From the NCBI GenBank assembly GCA_025463005.1, contig JAOAPR010000111.1, positions 1-64,000 on the forward strand: a stretch of 64,000 bases of DNA, read 5' to 3'. The position numbers were made by a program, and so were the translations under genes. This document shows positions 43,225 to 54,448 of the stretch, in pieces (within the stretch, counting starts at the first letter, position 1; every line of letters starts with the position of its first letter). Origin of the DNA: Bryobacterales bacterium. Its GTDB lineage: Bacteria; Acidobacteriota; Terriglobia; Bryobacterales; Bryobacteraceae. A model generated the notes under the pieces. That model made no database searches. It saw nothing but the letters and a program-made list of their open reading frames with translations, and was not told where the DNA came from.

Positions 43225-44382
43225 ATGGGACAGATTGTTGGAGCTTTTGCAACCGTACACGCACCGCAGTTGTTCACACGGCCGCCTACAGAAGTTCCCG
43301 AGCAGATCGATGCCGACATCGCCGCGATGAAGCTGATGGGCAAGGAGCTCGACGAGCTCAAGCCCGACGCCGTCATCGTTATCGGCAGCGACCACCTGGA
43401 AACATTCTTCCTGTCCTCGGTGCCCACTTTTGCCGTAATCGCCGGTGAAACGTCCAAGGCGCACTTTGCCACCAAGAGTTATGAGATGAAGGTGCACCTG
43501 CCGTTGGCCGAGGACATCCTCGACAAGCTGGTGCGAGCCGAGTTCGACATGTCGTATTCTCAGGACGCCCTGCTAGGCCACAGCTTCGCCGCAGTATACG
43601 AATGGATCATCGGAGACCGCGACATCCCCGTGGTGCCCATTTTCGTCAATGCCTATCTGCCGCCGCTGCCGAATCCTAAGCGCTGCCATGCCTTAGGCAA
43701 AGCGATTGGCGACATTGTCAAGAGCCGGGGCGAGCGCGTCGTGATCGTCGCCAGCGGCGGCATGTCGCATTACCCGGGCACCTGGAAGTATCCGCAGCCC
43801 GCCTACGATTTCGATTACTGGGCCATCGCGCAAATGGAGCGCGGCAATCTCGATCCAATTCTGAATCTGACTGCCGAGCAGCTCGACGAGGTCGGAAACA
43901 CCGAAATGCTGCCCTGGTACGTCATGTGGGGCGCCACCGGCAATATCCCCGGCGAACTGATCACCTATCAGCCGACCTGGCACCATGGGCACGCCGTCAT
44001 GCGGTTCCTGCCGAACAAACGCAAGGGTCCGCCGACCGGTGAGGTCCCCCCCGCCTACAACTTCACGCAGGGCGGATTCGAATTCTACAAGCATCCCCAG
44101 CCGTCTTCGTATGCGCTGAACAAAGTCCTCTACGAGCTTCGGCTTTCGAGCGAGCTCCGCAGGCGCTTCTTCAAGGACACGCAGGCGGTCGCCAAGGAGT
44201 ACGGTCTGAATCCCAAGGAATCGGCTGCGCTTGAGACCATCAAGGACGAAAACATCGACTCGCTGCGGTCTCTGAAACCGCATCCGCTAGTCGACGCCGG
44301 CGCGCATGCTCTTGGCATGCTAATGGCCCTTGTCGTCGTGCAAGCCGAACAACGGCGCCTGCGCGCAGCCGGAGAACTCTAA
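43225..44382 (+). CDS. Fused class III extradiol dioxygenase (LigB-LigA type, protocatechuate/gallate)
   Basis: 385 aa; ATG 43225 has AAGGAG 6 nt upstream. Residues 1-280 are a LigB-like catalytic domain with Fe ligands His12 (TVHAPQLF) and His57 (SDHLETFF), and the catalytic-His block ASGGMSHYPGT. The C-terminal 85 residues (YALNKVLYELRLSSELRRRF, HPLVDAGAHALGMLMALVVV) resemble the small LigA subunit, so both subunits are fused as in gallate dioxygenase. It opens the ring of protocatechuate or gallate. LigC next to it favours protocatechuate, the fusion favours gallate. Confidence 0.88.
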   Translation: MGQIVGAFATVHAPQLFTRPPTEVPEQIDADIAAMKLMGKELDELKPDAVIVIGSDHLETFFLSSVPTFAVIAGETSKAHFATKSYEMKVHLPLAEDILDKLVRAEFDMSYSQDALLGHSFAAVYEWIIGDRDIPVVPIFVNAYLPPLPNPKRCHALGKAIGDIVKSRGERVVIVASGGMSHYPGTWKYPQPAYDFDYWAIAQMERGNLDPILNLTAEQLDEVGNTEMLPWYVMWGATGNIPGELITYQPTWHHGHAVMRFLPNKRKGPPTGEVPPAYNFTQGGFEFYKHPQPSSYALNKVLYELRLSSELRRRFFKDTQAVAKEYGLNPKESAALETIKDENIDSLRSLKPHPLVDAGAHALGMLMALVVVQAEQRRLRAAGEL

Positions 44383-44391
44383 GGAATCCTC

Positions 44392-45354
44392 ATGAAGATC
44401 GGTCTCGCTGGACAAGGCGCCTTCGGCGTCAAGCACCTGGAAGCCTGCGCCAATATTCCAGGCATAGAAGTGATTACGCTCACGGGCGGCAATCCCGCCG
44501 CGACGGAAGAAGTCGCCAAGAAATTCAAGATTCCGCATTACACCGGCGACTTGGCCGAAAGCTTGAAACAGCCCGGCCTGGAAGCCATGATCCTGGCGAC
44601 GCCCACACAGATGCACGCCAAGCAAGGTGAGCAGGTCATGCGCGCCGGCAAGCACGTGCAAATAGAAATCCCCATAGCGGACAATCTGGCCGATTCCGAA
44701 CGCCTGGCGAAGGCCCAGAAGGAAACCGGCGTCATCGCCATGGCCGGCCACACGCGCCGTTTCAATCCGAGCCATCAGTACATTCGCAAAAAGATCGTCG
44801 CCGGCGAGCTCAAGGTTCTGCAGATGAACGTGCAGACGTACTTTTTCCGGCGCACCAACATGAACGCGGCCGGCAAGCCGCGAAGCTGGACGGATCACCT
44901 GCTGTGGCACCACGCCTGCCATACCGTGGACCTGTTCCAATATCAAACCGGCCAGACCGCGTCGGTCGCGCAAGCGGTGCAAGGTCCGATGCACCCCGAT
45001 CTGAAGATCGCGATGGACATGGGCATCATCATGAAGGTTCCGTCGGGAGCGGTGTGCACGCTCTCGCTCTCGTTTAACAACAAGGGACCCATAGGCACAT
45101 TCTTTCGCTATATCTGCGACAACGGCACCTACATCTGCCACTACGACGATCTGATGGACGGCGATAACAATAAAATCGATATTTCCCACGTGGACGTCTC
45201 GATGAACGGGATCGAGCTTCAGGATCGCGAGTTCTTCGCCGCGATCAAGGAAAAGCGAGAGCCCAATGCCAGCGTCGGCCAGGTGCTTCCCGCGATGCAG
45301 ACGCTCGACCGGCTGGAGAAGAGTCTCAATCTGGCCGAACGCGCTTCGAGCTAA
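44392..45354 (+). CDS. ligC: 4-carboxy-2-hydroxymuconate-6-semialdehyde dehydrogenase (LigC type)
   Basis: 320 aa, close to LigC (about 315). A Gfo/Idh/MocA-type Rossmann start (KIGLAGQGAFGVKHLEACAN) is followed by ILATPTQMHAKQGEQVMRAG, EIPIADNLADSERLAKAQ, GHTRRFNPSHQYIRKKI and WHHACHTVDLFQYQTG. It oxidises the ring-cleavage product of protocatechuate to 2-pyrone-4,6-dicarboxylate using NADP+. It is 9 bp downstream of the dioxygenase gene. Confidence 0.88.
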   Translation: MKIGLAGQGAFGVKHLEACANIPGIEVITLTGGNPAATEEVAKKFKIPHYTGDLAESLKQPGLEAMILATPTQMHAKQGEQVMRAGKHVQIEIPIADNLADSERLAKAQKETGVIAMAGHTRRFNPSHQYIRKKIVAGELKVLQMNVQTYFFRRTNMNAAGKPRSWTDHLLWHHACHTVDLFQYQTGQTASVAQAVQGPMHPDLKIAMDMGIIMKVPSGAVCTLSLSFNNKGPIGTFFRYICDNGTYICHYDDLMDGDNNKIDISHVDVSMNGIELQDREFFAAIKEKREPNASVGQVLPAMQTLDRLEKSLNLAERASS

Positions 45355-45388
45355 GCCGTCAAACCATCGCCTGCGGTACCGTGTATTT

Positions 45389-46285
45389 ATGGTCGAACGG
45401 GTGGGATTCGTGGGCTTCGGCGAGGCGGCTTTTCACATCGCCAAAGGCCTCCGTGAAGCCGGCGTTAAGCGCACCGTCGCGTACGACATCCACATGCATA
45501 CGCCCGGCCTGGGCGACAAAATCCAGGCGCGGGCGCAGGAAACCCAGACGGCGCTAGTCGAGTTTTCGGCCGCACTCACGGCCGCCGCCGACGTGATTAT
45601 TTCCGCCGTCACTGCGGATCAGGCAGCCGACGCCGCAGAACAAACTGCTCCTTATCTGACTTCGCGCCACATCTATGCCGATCTGAACTCGGTTTCGCCG
45701 CACACGAAACAAACCGTAGGTGAAACCATCTCGCGCACCGGCGCCCGCTTCGTCGAGATTGCGGTGATGGGTCCGATTCCACCGCAGCTCCACAAAACGC
45801 CGATGCTGATTGGAGGACCGGCTGCGCCCCAGTTCCAGGAGATGTTCGCGCCGTACGGCATGCGGATGGACGTAGTTTCCACCGACCAGATCGGCCGTGC
45901 CGCCGCGGTCAAGATGTTCCGCAGCGTGATCTACAAGGGCCTCGAAGCCCTGATCTTCGAATGCGTGCTCGGCGCCAGCAAGTATGGAGCCGAGCCTCGG
46001 GTGTTCGCGTCGCTCGCCGAAAGCTTCCCCGGGATCGACTGGAAAAAGCTCGCGGATTACATGGTCGGCCGCGTCGTGGTCCACGGCGAGCGCCGCGCGC
46101 GTGAAATGGAAGAGGTCGCACGAACGCTCGAAGAGCTGGGCATCGAGCCGATAATGGCCGAGGCCACCGCGCGACGCATGGACTGGGCCGCCGATCTTGG
46201 CCTGTGTGGCGCGTTCGCTGGGGAATTTCCCAAAACCTACCAGGAAGTTCTGGACGCAATCGTGAACGCCTCCATCAAAGCATGA
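45389..46285 (+). CDS. NAD(P)-dependent oxidoreductase, 6-phosphogluconate dehydrogenase-like (DUF1932)
   Basis: 298 aa from ATG 45389. The N-terminal Rossmann motif is VGFVGFGEAAFHIAKGLREA; the middle IAVMGPIPPQLHKTPMLIGG and the helical domain AAAVKMFRSVIYKGLEALIF are typical of the DUF1932 branch of beta-hydroxyacid dehydrogenases. Its place between ligC and crcB suggests a role in the aromatic pathway, for example on a side product, but the substrate is unknown. The stop overlaps the crcB ATG. Confidence 0.85.
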   Translation: MVERVGFVGFGEAAFHIAKGLREAGVKRTVAYDIHMHTPGLGDKIQARAQETQTALVEFSAALTAAADVIISAVTADQAADAAEQTAPYLTSRHIYADLNSVSPHTKQTVGETISRTGARFVEIAVMGPIPPQLHKTPMLIGGPAAPQFQEMFAPYGMRMDVVSTDQIGRAAAVKMFRSVIYKGLEALIFECVLGASKYGAEPRVFASLAESFPGIDWKKLADYMVGRVVVHGERRAREMEEVARTLEELGIEPIMAEATARRMDWAADLGLCGAFAGEFPKTYQEVLDAIVNASIKA

Positions 46286-46668
46286 TCTATCTCTGGATCG
46301 CCTTCGGTAGCGCCCTCGGAGGAGTCGCGCGCTACGCCTGCCAGGGCTGGGCCGCGCGCCTCATAAGCGATACTTTTCCATGGGGCACATTGATTGTGAA
46401 TATTGTGGGATGCACCTTCATCGGCCTGTTCGCGACGCTCACCGGCTCCGACGGGCGGCTGCTGGTCGGATCCCCCATACGCCAATTCGTGATGGTAGGG
46501 ATCTGCGGAGGTTACACTACGTTTTCCTCGTTCAGCCTGGAAACGCTGAATCTCGCGCGCGACGGACAATGGACCCGGGTCGCCGCCAACGTGCTCGGTT
46601 CAGTCGCGCTCTGCCTTCTCGGAGTATGGCTCGGCCACATCGCCGCAAGCGCGCTTAACGAAAGGTGA
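46282..46668 (+). CDS. crcB: Fluoride channel/exporter CrcB (Fluc)
   Basis: 128 aa, four hydrophobic helices. Conserved GSALGGVARYACQGWAAR, PWGTLIVNIVGCTFIGLFAT and CGGYTTFSSFSLET (the polar Thr/Ser track and Phe box) identify CrcB. It lets fluoride leave the cell. The ATG at 46282 overlaps the stop of the preceding dehydrogenase, so crcB is translationally coupled to the aromatic operon. No fluoride-riboswitch-like leader is present. Confidence 0.95.
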   Translation: MIYLWIAFGSALGGVARYACQGWAARLISDTFPWGTLIVNIVGCTFIGLFATLTGSDGRLLVGSPIRQFVMVGICGGYTTFSSFSLETLNLARDGQWTRVAANVLGSVALCLLGVWLGHIAASALNER

Positions 46669-46674
46669 CGCCCC

Positions 46675-47009
46675 ATGCAGATTCCCCGCGACGCGATGCT
46701 GCTTCGAATTTTCCTGGGCGAAAATGATCGTCACCAGGGCAAACCTTTGTATGAAGCCCTGGTCCTGAAAGCGCGAGAAATGCACCTCGGCGGCGCCACT
46801 GTCTTGCGCGGACCCATGGGTTTCGGACACTCCAGCCGCCTGCACACGGCCAAGATCCTGCGATTATCCGAAGACCTGCCTCTGGTGGTTGAGATCGTCG
46901 ACACGGAAGAAAAAATCAAGGAATTTGTCGCGGCGATTGATCCAATGATGGGCAGCGGATTGATCACGCTGGAAAAAGTCCAGGTGCTGCAATATGGCCC
47001 GCCGACGAA

Positions 47010-47022
<13 letters not shown>
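46675..47022 (+). CDS. DUF190 protein, CrcB partner
   Basis: 115 aa PII-like-fold protein. [20 protein letters not shown] and [17 protein letters not shown] are DUF190 hallmarks, and [18 protein letters not shown] closes the fold. DUF190 proteins regularly neighbour crcB and may regulate it. ATG 46675 is 6 bp after crcB; the 3' end overlaps the convergent uvrB by 13 bp. Confidence 0.92.
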
Positions 47023-49004
<1,982 letters not shown>

Positions 49005-49057
49005 TTCGGTGCTTTCAGTATAAACGGCGCAAAAAAGTGCCCGGCTATCTCATTGAT

Positions 49058-50266
49058 CTACCGGACGCGTTCGAACACGTACCCGGTTTCGCGCAGGCGC
49101 CGCATCATCTCCTCCGCGTGATCCGCTCCGCGCGTCTCCATGGTCACGTCGATCTTCGCTTCACCCAGGTGCACGTCGAAATATGCCCGGTCGTGCACCA
49201 CTGTGACGATGTTCGCCCGCTCCTTCGCGATTATTCCGGTCAGCCGCTCCAGGCCCCCAGGATGGTCGGGCAGCGTAATCCTCAAGCGGACCAGTCGGCC
49301 GTCCTTCACCAAGCCGCGTTCGATAATATGCGCCAATAGCGTCACGTCGATGTTCCCGCCACTGATCACCACTGCGACCTTCTTGCCGCGCAGGGTGGTT
49401 TTTCTGTGCAGCAGCGCCGCTACGCCCACCGCTCCCGCGCCTTCGGCCAGTATTTTCTGTTTTTCCAGCAGCCGCAGGATCGCGCGCGCGATCTCTTCAT
49501 CGTCCACGGTCACCACTTCCTCGACGTACTTCGTAGCGAGCTCAAGTGTCCGCTCGCTCACCTGCCGCACTGCGATGCCGTCGGCAATCGTGGTCGCGGC
49601 CGGCAACATCAGCACTCTGCGCTGGAGCAGGGCGGCTTCCATGGAAGGCAGTGCCTGGGGCTGAATGCCCACGATTCGCACCTGCGGACGCGTTTCCCTG
49701 ATCGCGCACCCGATCCCGCCAATCAGTCCGCCGCCGCCGATCGGGGCCACCAGCGCGTCCAGATCCGGAATCTGCTCCAGCAGCTCCAGTCCGATAGTGC
49801 CCTGCCCCGCGATGACGGCAGGATCGTCGAAAGCATGCAGAAAAACCAGCCCCTCGGCGCGGCAGCGGCGCCGGGCTTCTTCGAGCGCCTCGTCGTAGTT
49901 GGCTCCATAGAGAATGACTTCGGCGCCCCAGGCGCGCGTCGCGGTGACCTTCACCAGCGGCGTGTATTCAGGCATGCATATCTGCGCCCGAATACCGCGC
50001 TGCGACGCGTGATACGCCACTGCCTGGGCGTGATTTCCCGCCGAAGCAGTGATCACTCCCCGAGTGCGTTCTTCCTCGGTTAACGTCAAGATGCGGTTCA
50101 GCGCGCCACGCTCCTTATATGATCCCGTTACGTTCAGATTTTCGAGCTTCAGGAAGAGCTGGTTGCCGGCTTCGCGCGAAAGGAGTTCCGAGTACAGAAC
50201 GGGAGTCTGACGAATGGCGCCGCGAATGCGTTCCCGCGCGGCCTGAATGTCTCCAAGCGATACCAT
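49058..50266 (-). CDS. ilvA: Threonine ammonia-lyase with C-terminal ACT domain
   Basis: 402 aa. PLP-lysine block LENLNVTGSYKERGALNRIL, glycine-rich phosphate loop IGGGGLIGGIGCA, and an ACT domain at the C-terminus (RLRITLPDHPGGLERLTGII). The length and single ACT domain fit the biodegradative-like/TdcB-type enzyme making 2-oxobutyrate from threonine. Minus strand, upstream of uvrB by 53 bp; divergent from the hydrolase gene. Confidence 0.95.
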   Translation of the reverse strand: MVSLGDIQAARERIRGAIRQTPVLYSELLSREAGNQLFLKLENLNVTGSYKERGALNRILTLTEEERTRGVITASAGNHAQAVAYHASQRGIRAQICMPEYTPLVKVTATRAWGAEVILYGANYDEALEEARRRCRAEGLVFLHAFDDPAVIAGQGTIGLELLEQIPDLDALVAPIGGGGLIGGIGCAIRETRPQVRIVGIQPQALPSMEAALLQRRVLMLPAATTIADGIAVRQVSERTLELATKYVEEVVTVDDEEIARAILRLLEKQKILAEGAGAVGVAALLHRKTTLRGKKVAVVISGGNIDVTLLAHIIERGLVKDGRLVRLRITLPDHPGGLERLTGIIAKERANIVTVVHDRAYFDVHLGEAKIDVTMETRGADHAEEMMRRLRETGYVFERVR

Positions 50267-50290
50267 GGTATGCGGTCAAACGTAGCATAC

Positions 50291-50920
50291 ATGCCAGTAG
50301 CAAACAGAGAGGCAGAGCGATTTGAAAAACCCGGTGTGCGCGGCTGGCTGCACCACCCAGCGAAGCTTAAAGCCGCTATGCTTCTATCCCACGGAGCTGG
50401 AGGCGATTGCCAGTCCCCACTGATGGTCGCCGTCGCGACAGCCTTTTCCGAGGCTGGATATTGTGTCTTGCGCTGGGACCTGCCGTTTCGCCAGGCGCGC
50501 CCCCGCGGCGCCCCCGGAGGTTCAGGCGAGCGCGACCGCGAAGGCATCCGTCAGGCTGTGCAGCTCCTTCGGCAGCAAGCTCCCGGCGTTCCCGTACATC
50601 TCGCCGGCCAGTCCTACGGCGGCAGGCAGTCGAGCATGGTCGCGGCCGAAGATTCCAGTCTGGCCGACGGACTCCTGCTGCTCTCTTATCCTCTGCATCC
50701 GCCGGGAAAGCCGGCCCAACTTCGAGTCAGTCACTTTCCTGCGCTGCGTATTCCCGCGCTTTTTGTTCATGGCACGCGCGATCCCTTCGGCTCAGTCGAC
50801 GAGCTCCGGGAAGCGATCAAGCTTATCCCCGCGACGGCGCACCTGCAAGTCGTCGGAGGCGCAGGCCATGGAGTACCGCCCGGCACCGCCGCATCGATGC
50901 CAGCGTGGCTTTCCGCATGA
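50291..50920 (+). CDS. Alpha/beta hydrolase (dienelactone-hydrolase-like)
   Basis: 209 aa from ATG 50291 (ATG 50270 adds seven residues). Oxyanion region LLSHGAGGDCQSP, nucleophile elbow VHLAGQSYGGRQSS, acid HGTRDPFGSV and His in VVGGAGHGV: the triad is complete. The family has broad substrates; none can be assigned. Its stop overlaps the yggS start (ATGA), so the two are co-translated. Confidence 0.85.
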   Translation: MPVANREAERFEKPGVRGWLHHPAKLKAAMLLSHGAGGDCQSPLMVAVATAFSEAGYCVLRWDLPFRQARPRGAPGGSGERDREGIRQAVQLLRQQAPGVPVHLAGQSYGGRQSSMVAAEDSSLADGLLLLSYPLHPPGKPAQLRVSHFPALRIPALFVHGTRDPFGSVDELREAIKLIPATAHLQVVGGAGHGVPPGTAASMPAWLSA

Positions 50921-51594
50921 ACACTCTTCAGGAACGCATCGATCAGGTCGAGTCTCGCATCCAGAACGCTGTCCGCCGCTCCGGCCGCGCGCGCGACGAA
51001 ATCACTTTGGTCGCCGTCACCAAGAAATTTCCCGCCGCGGTGATCTGCGAAGCCTACTCCCTAGGCTTGCGCGCGTTCGGCGAGAACTACGTCCAGGAAT
51101 TCGCGGAAAAGCGCCCCGCGCTGTCTGGCTTGGCCGAGGCCCAGTTTCACCTGATCGGCCATCTTCAATCCAATAAAGCGCGCCAGGCGACGGAGTTGTT
51201 CCAAACGATGGAAACGGTCGATTCCGAAAAGCTGGCCCGGCGTCTTAACGAATCCGAAAAACGTCTAGAGGTAATGATCGAGGTGAAGCTTTCACCGGAA
51301 GGCACCAAAGCGGGTGCTGATCCGGAAGAATTGCCTGCTCTGATCGACGCGATACGCGCCTGCCCGAACCTCCGGCTCACGGGCCTGATGACTATGCCGC
51401 CCTGGAACCCCGATCCTGAAACAACGCGGCCCTTCTTCCGCCGCCTGAATGAGCTGGCGCGGATTCATCAGCTTCCCAAGCTGTCCATGGGCATGTCGCA
51501 CGACCTTGAGGCTGCTATTGAAGAAGGCGCAACGCACATCCGCGTCGGTACCGCGCTGTTTGGACCCCGGCCCAAACCCTCGGCTGACGAATGA
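50917..51594 (+). CDS. yggS: YggS/PLPBP-family pyridoxal phosphate homeostasis protein
   Basis: 225 aa. ITLVAVTKKFPAAVICEAYS contains the PLP lysine; FGENYVQEFAEKRPALSG, FHLIGHLQSNKARQATELF and SMGMSHDLEAAIEEGATHIR are family hallmarks. It binds PLP and buffers its level rather than catalysing a known reaction. ATG 50917 overlaps the hydrolase stop, and its own stop overlaps the next glycosyltransferase start (ATGA at 51591). Confidence 0.96.
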   Translation: MNTLQERIDQVESRIQNAVRRSGRARDEITLVAVTKKFPAAVICEAYSLGLRAFGENYVQEFAEKRPALSGLAEAQFHLIGHLQSNKARQATELFQTMETVDSEKLARRLNESEKRLEVMIEVKLSPEGTKAGADPEELPALIDAIRACPNLRLTGLMTMPPWNPDPETTRPFFRRLNELARIHQLPKLSMGMSHDLEAAIEEGATHIRVGTALFGPRPKPSADE

Positions 51595-52676
51595 AGGTCG
51601 GTTTCTTCTCGCCCCTGCCACCCGCCCCGACGGGGATCGCTGATTACAGCGCAGCACTGCTGCCGCATCTCCACGAGCTGGGAGAGGTAGAGATTGCACC
51701 GGAGAAGTGCGACGTGCCGCTCTACCATGTCGGCAATAATGCCCTGCATCGCGACATCTATCACCGCGCTCTCACGCATCCGGGCGTCGTCGTCCTGCAT
51801 GATGCGGTGCTTCAGCACCTTATGCTGGGCATGCTGGACCCGGACGAGTACGTCAACGAGTTCGTCTACAACTACGGCGAGGCGTCGCGCGAGCTAGGCC
51901 GACAATTATGGGAGCAGCGGGCGCGTTCCGGCGCCGACGCCCGCTACTTCGCGCGTCCCATGCTCAAACGAATCGCCACGGCATCGCGTGCAGTGATCGT
52001 TCACAATCCCGCCGCAGCAGCGCTGGTCCGTGAGCATGCGCCGGAAACGCGGGTCGTCGAGATCCCGCACCTGTTCCAACCGCCTGTGCTGCCTTCTCCG
52101 GAAGAAACCTTGCGCTTGCGCGAGTCCCTGGGCCTCACACCGGACACGCTGCTGATCGGAACCTTCGGACACCAGCGCGAGACCAAACGCCTGACGGTCC
52201 TGCTGCGTGCGTTCCAGCGAGCCGGCAGGGACGCCCGCCTCCTGGTTTCGGGAGAGTTCGTCTCCGGAGCCTTCGAAAACGCGATCGCTCCGCTGCTCCA
52301 GCATCCCGGCGTCATTCGAACCGGTTACCTGCCGGAAACCGAGTTGTGGCGTTACGCGGCCGCGACCGATCTCTGCATCAACCTCCGCTATCCTTCGGCG
52401 GCCGAGACCTCCGGGATCGCAATCCGCATGATGGGGATCGGCAAGACAGTGATCTTCACGGCCAGCGAGGCTCTGGCGCGAATTCCCACGAACGCGTGTC
52501 TGCGGCTCAACGTGGGACCGGAAGAAGAAGAGATGCTCGCAGGCTACATCACTTGGCTGGCCGGAAACCGCGAGGCCGGGATCGAAATTGGCCGGCGCGC
52601 GGCAGTGCACATCGCCCAGTGTCACGCTCCGGAAAAAGTCGCCCGCGAATACTGGGACGTCCTCCGCAAATACTGA
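51591..52676 (+). CDS. Glycosyltransferase, GT4-like
   Basis: 361 aa. MKVGFFSPLPPAPTGIADYS is the glycine-containing GT-B start; LLIGTFGHQRETKRLTVLLR and TGYLPETELWRYAAATDLCI, then YPSAAETSGIAIRMMGIGKT, form the donor-binding half. The retaining-type Glu lies in the AAETSG segment. Product unknown; cell-envelope sugar assembly is likely. It is the last gene of a three-gene overlapping unit and is followed directly by the REP-like element. Confidence 0.88.
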   Translation: MKVGFFSPLPPAPTGIADYSAALLPHLHELGEVEIAPEKCDVPLYHVGNNALHRDIYHRALTHPGVVVLHDAVLQHLMLGMLDPDEYVNEFVYNYGEASRELGRQLWEQRARSGADARYFARPMLKRIATASRAVIVHNPAAAALVREHAPETRVVEIPHLFQPPVLPSPEETLRLRESLGLTPDTLLIGTFGHQRETKRLTVLLRAFQRAGRDARLLVSGEFVSGAFENAIAPLLQHPGVIRTGYLPETELWRYAAATDLCINLRYPSAAETSGIAIRMMGIGKTVIFTASEALARIPTNACLRLNVGPEEEEMLAGYITWLAGNREAGIEIGRRAAVHIAQCHAPEKVAREYWDVLRKY

Positions 52677-52679
52677 AAT

Positions 52680-52773
52680 GCAAAATGGGGACAGTCAGCC
52701 GGTGTCCCGGTCACGAACGCTCCTGTTTCAATGGCAATTTCGCGCGGGACACTGGTGACTGTCCCCATTTTGC
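52680..52773. repeat. MITE/REP-like palindromic element
   Basis: Left arm 52680-52709 and right arm 52745-52773 are near-perfect reverse complements: 18 bases match exactly (GCAAAATGGGGACAGTCA), then a small mismatch, then GTGTCCCG matches again, around a 35-nt loop. It lies between convergent genes. The ends share ATGGGGACAG with the RAYT element ends and GGGGACAG-CAGCCG with the element at 35133. It can fold as one long hairpin and may stop transcription from both sides. Confidence 0.85.
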
Positions 52774-52781
52774 GAATGCTG

Positions 52782-54395
52782 TCAGTATAGGCTGAGCGGT
52801 TTGGTTTCGGTCCCCACCCACAAAACCGGCGTCGGCGTTTCCCACGGAGGCAGGCTGATCAGGTGCGGCTTCAGCACGATCAGGACCTGGCCCACTTCTT
52901 CGGTCTTGACGGTTTTGGTGAACAGACGCCCCAGGATTGGAATGTTTCCGAGGCCCAGGATTCCGGAGCGATCCTCGCTCACCGTCGTCTTCATCAAACC
53001 AGCAAGTACCGCCCATTCGCCGTCCACCAGCCGCGTCATACCCTGAAAATGCCGGCTTGTAATGATGGGGATGTCGTTATTCGCAGCACCCCCCAGTGCA
53101 TTTTGCTCGGCATCCACGTCTAAAGTCATTTCGCCATCGCTGTGCACGGTCGGAGTCAGTTTCAAGATCAATCCCAGATCCTGGAACTGGATGGCCGGCA
53201 CGGGCGCGAACGGCGTTTGGTTCACGCCGCCTGACCCGACATAGGCGCTGGTGACGATGGGATACCGGTCGCCGACCTTTAGCGAAGCGGCCTGCCCGTC
53301 CAGCGCGATCACGTTGGCCCTGAAAATCGATTCGGAGGCACTGCGGCTCACCGTCGCGAACGCCGCGGCGTCGGCGATGCCGATGCCCATGAAAGTCGCA
53401 CCTCCGCCAAACGTGGCGAAGCGAGTAAAACCGGCGATGGCCGAAGGAACATTGTGGAGAAACGTCCCCAAGTTCAGCAGCGCCGATGTGTTCTGCAATT
53501 GCAGCCCGTACGTCAACGTAGAAATTTTGGAAACGGACAGAAGCTCGACCTCAATATTCACCTGCGCCCGGTTGCGCGATAAATTTGTCAGAATCTGTCG
53601 CGCGGCCATAACTGTGCCCGGCTGGTCGCGCAGAAACACCATGCGGCGGCCCGGATCTACAGCGATCCGGCGGACTTGCATCACCTGCTGCACCGCCGAG
53701 ACCATTTCCTGTGCTTCCTGCACCGAAAGGCGCTCAGGGATGGGGATCTCGGCGGTTACCAGCGGAGCGCTGTCGTTGCGTCGCTGCGTGGTGTCCTGAT
53801 ACACCATGGCGACCTTCGGATTTACAGGCACCAGGAACGAATTCGTGATGGTTTCCAGCGCGCGGAACGCCTCCGCCATGCTCAAATCGTTCATGCGAAA
53901 CGTGAACGCGGAAGCCGGACCCTGGTACCCGTCCTCGAACTGAAGCTGGATGCCGTATGCGGCCGCGACCTGCTCTAACACCAGCCGCGCCGTACCCCGA
54001 ATATCAAAGCTCTTCTTTTGCGCCGATCCCTGCAAGCGCGGCGGAGGAAGCGCTAGCCGGCCGGCGATCGCCTCACTGGGACTGATCCCTTCCACCGTAA
54101 TCCGCCGCGCAGCGTCTGCCGCATCGTCACCCAGCGAGATCTGGGCGGAAAGCGCCGCCCAATCCCGCAGCATGTTCCGGTTCAAGGCGTACTGGGCGTT
54201 GGACGGATTCAGTGCGGCCGCGCGGCTATAGAGCTGGTAGGCCTGGAGGCTGTCCCCCGAGCGCTGGGCGCGCTGGGCCGCCCGAAACAGCCGGCCAGCC
54301 GGATCGTCGGCCCCGAGGAGCGCGGCAATTGTCAGTAGAATCAATCCGCTGCGGAATATGGGCACAGACAATGATTGACGCTTTGGCCGGTCCAA
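52782..54395 (-). CDS. Secretin-family outer-membrane protein with TPR-like N-terminus
   Basis: 537 aa from TTG 54395; GTG 54365 is an alternative. Signal peptide (GLILLTIAALLGADD), a short TPR-like segment (AQRSGDSLQAYQLYSRAAAL), an STN/N-type domain (ARLVLEQVAAAYGIQLQFED), then a secretin core ending in VPAIQFQDLGLILKLTPTVH and GMTRLVDGEWAVLAGLMKTT with GNIPILGRLF. It is shorter than GspD/PilQ and no other secretion genes are adjacent, so its system is unknown. Confidence 0.88.
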   Translation of the reverse strand: MDRPKRQSLSVPIFRSGLILLTIAALLGADDPAGRLFRAAQRAQRSGDSLQAYQLYSRAAALNPSNAQYALNRNMLRDWAALSAQISLGDDAADAARRITVEGISPSEAIAGRLALPPPRLQGSAQKKSFDIRGTARLVLEQVAAAYGIQLQFEDGYQGPASAFTFRMNDLSMAEAFRALETITNSFLVPVNPKVAMVYQDTTQRRNDSAPLVTAEIPIPERLSVQEAQEMVSAVQQVMQVRRIAVDPGRRMVFLRDQPGTVMAARQILTNLSRNRAQVNIEVELLSVSKISTLTYGLQLQNTSALLNLGTFLHNVPSAIAGFTRFATFGGGATFMGIGIADAAAFATVSRSASESIFRANVIALDGQAASLKVGDRYPIVTSAYVGSGGVNQTPFAPVPAIQFQDLGLILKLTPTVHSDGEMTLDVDAEQNALGGAANNDIPIITSRHFQGMTRLVDGEWAVLAGLMKTTVSEDRSGILGLGNIPILGRLFTKTVKTEEVGQVLIVLKPHLISLPPWETPTPVLWVGTETKPLSLY

Positions 54396-54448
54396 ACGTG
54401 CAATAAACCCTCACGCTGCTGCTGCCGATAGTAGTTGGAGAGACAGCT

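Noticed and set aside
46200-46282. Fluoride riboswitch ahead of crcB
   Set aside because: The crcB start overlaps the previous coding region and no leader exists in which the aptamer could fit.
52680-52773. Plain rho-independent terminator
   Set aside because: The hairpin is far too long, has no T-run and shares its ends with two other elements, so a REP/MITE origin fits better; it may still end transcripts.
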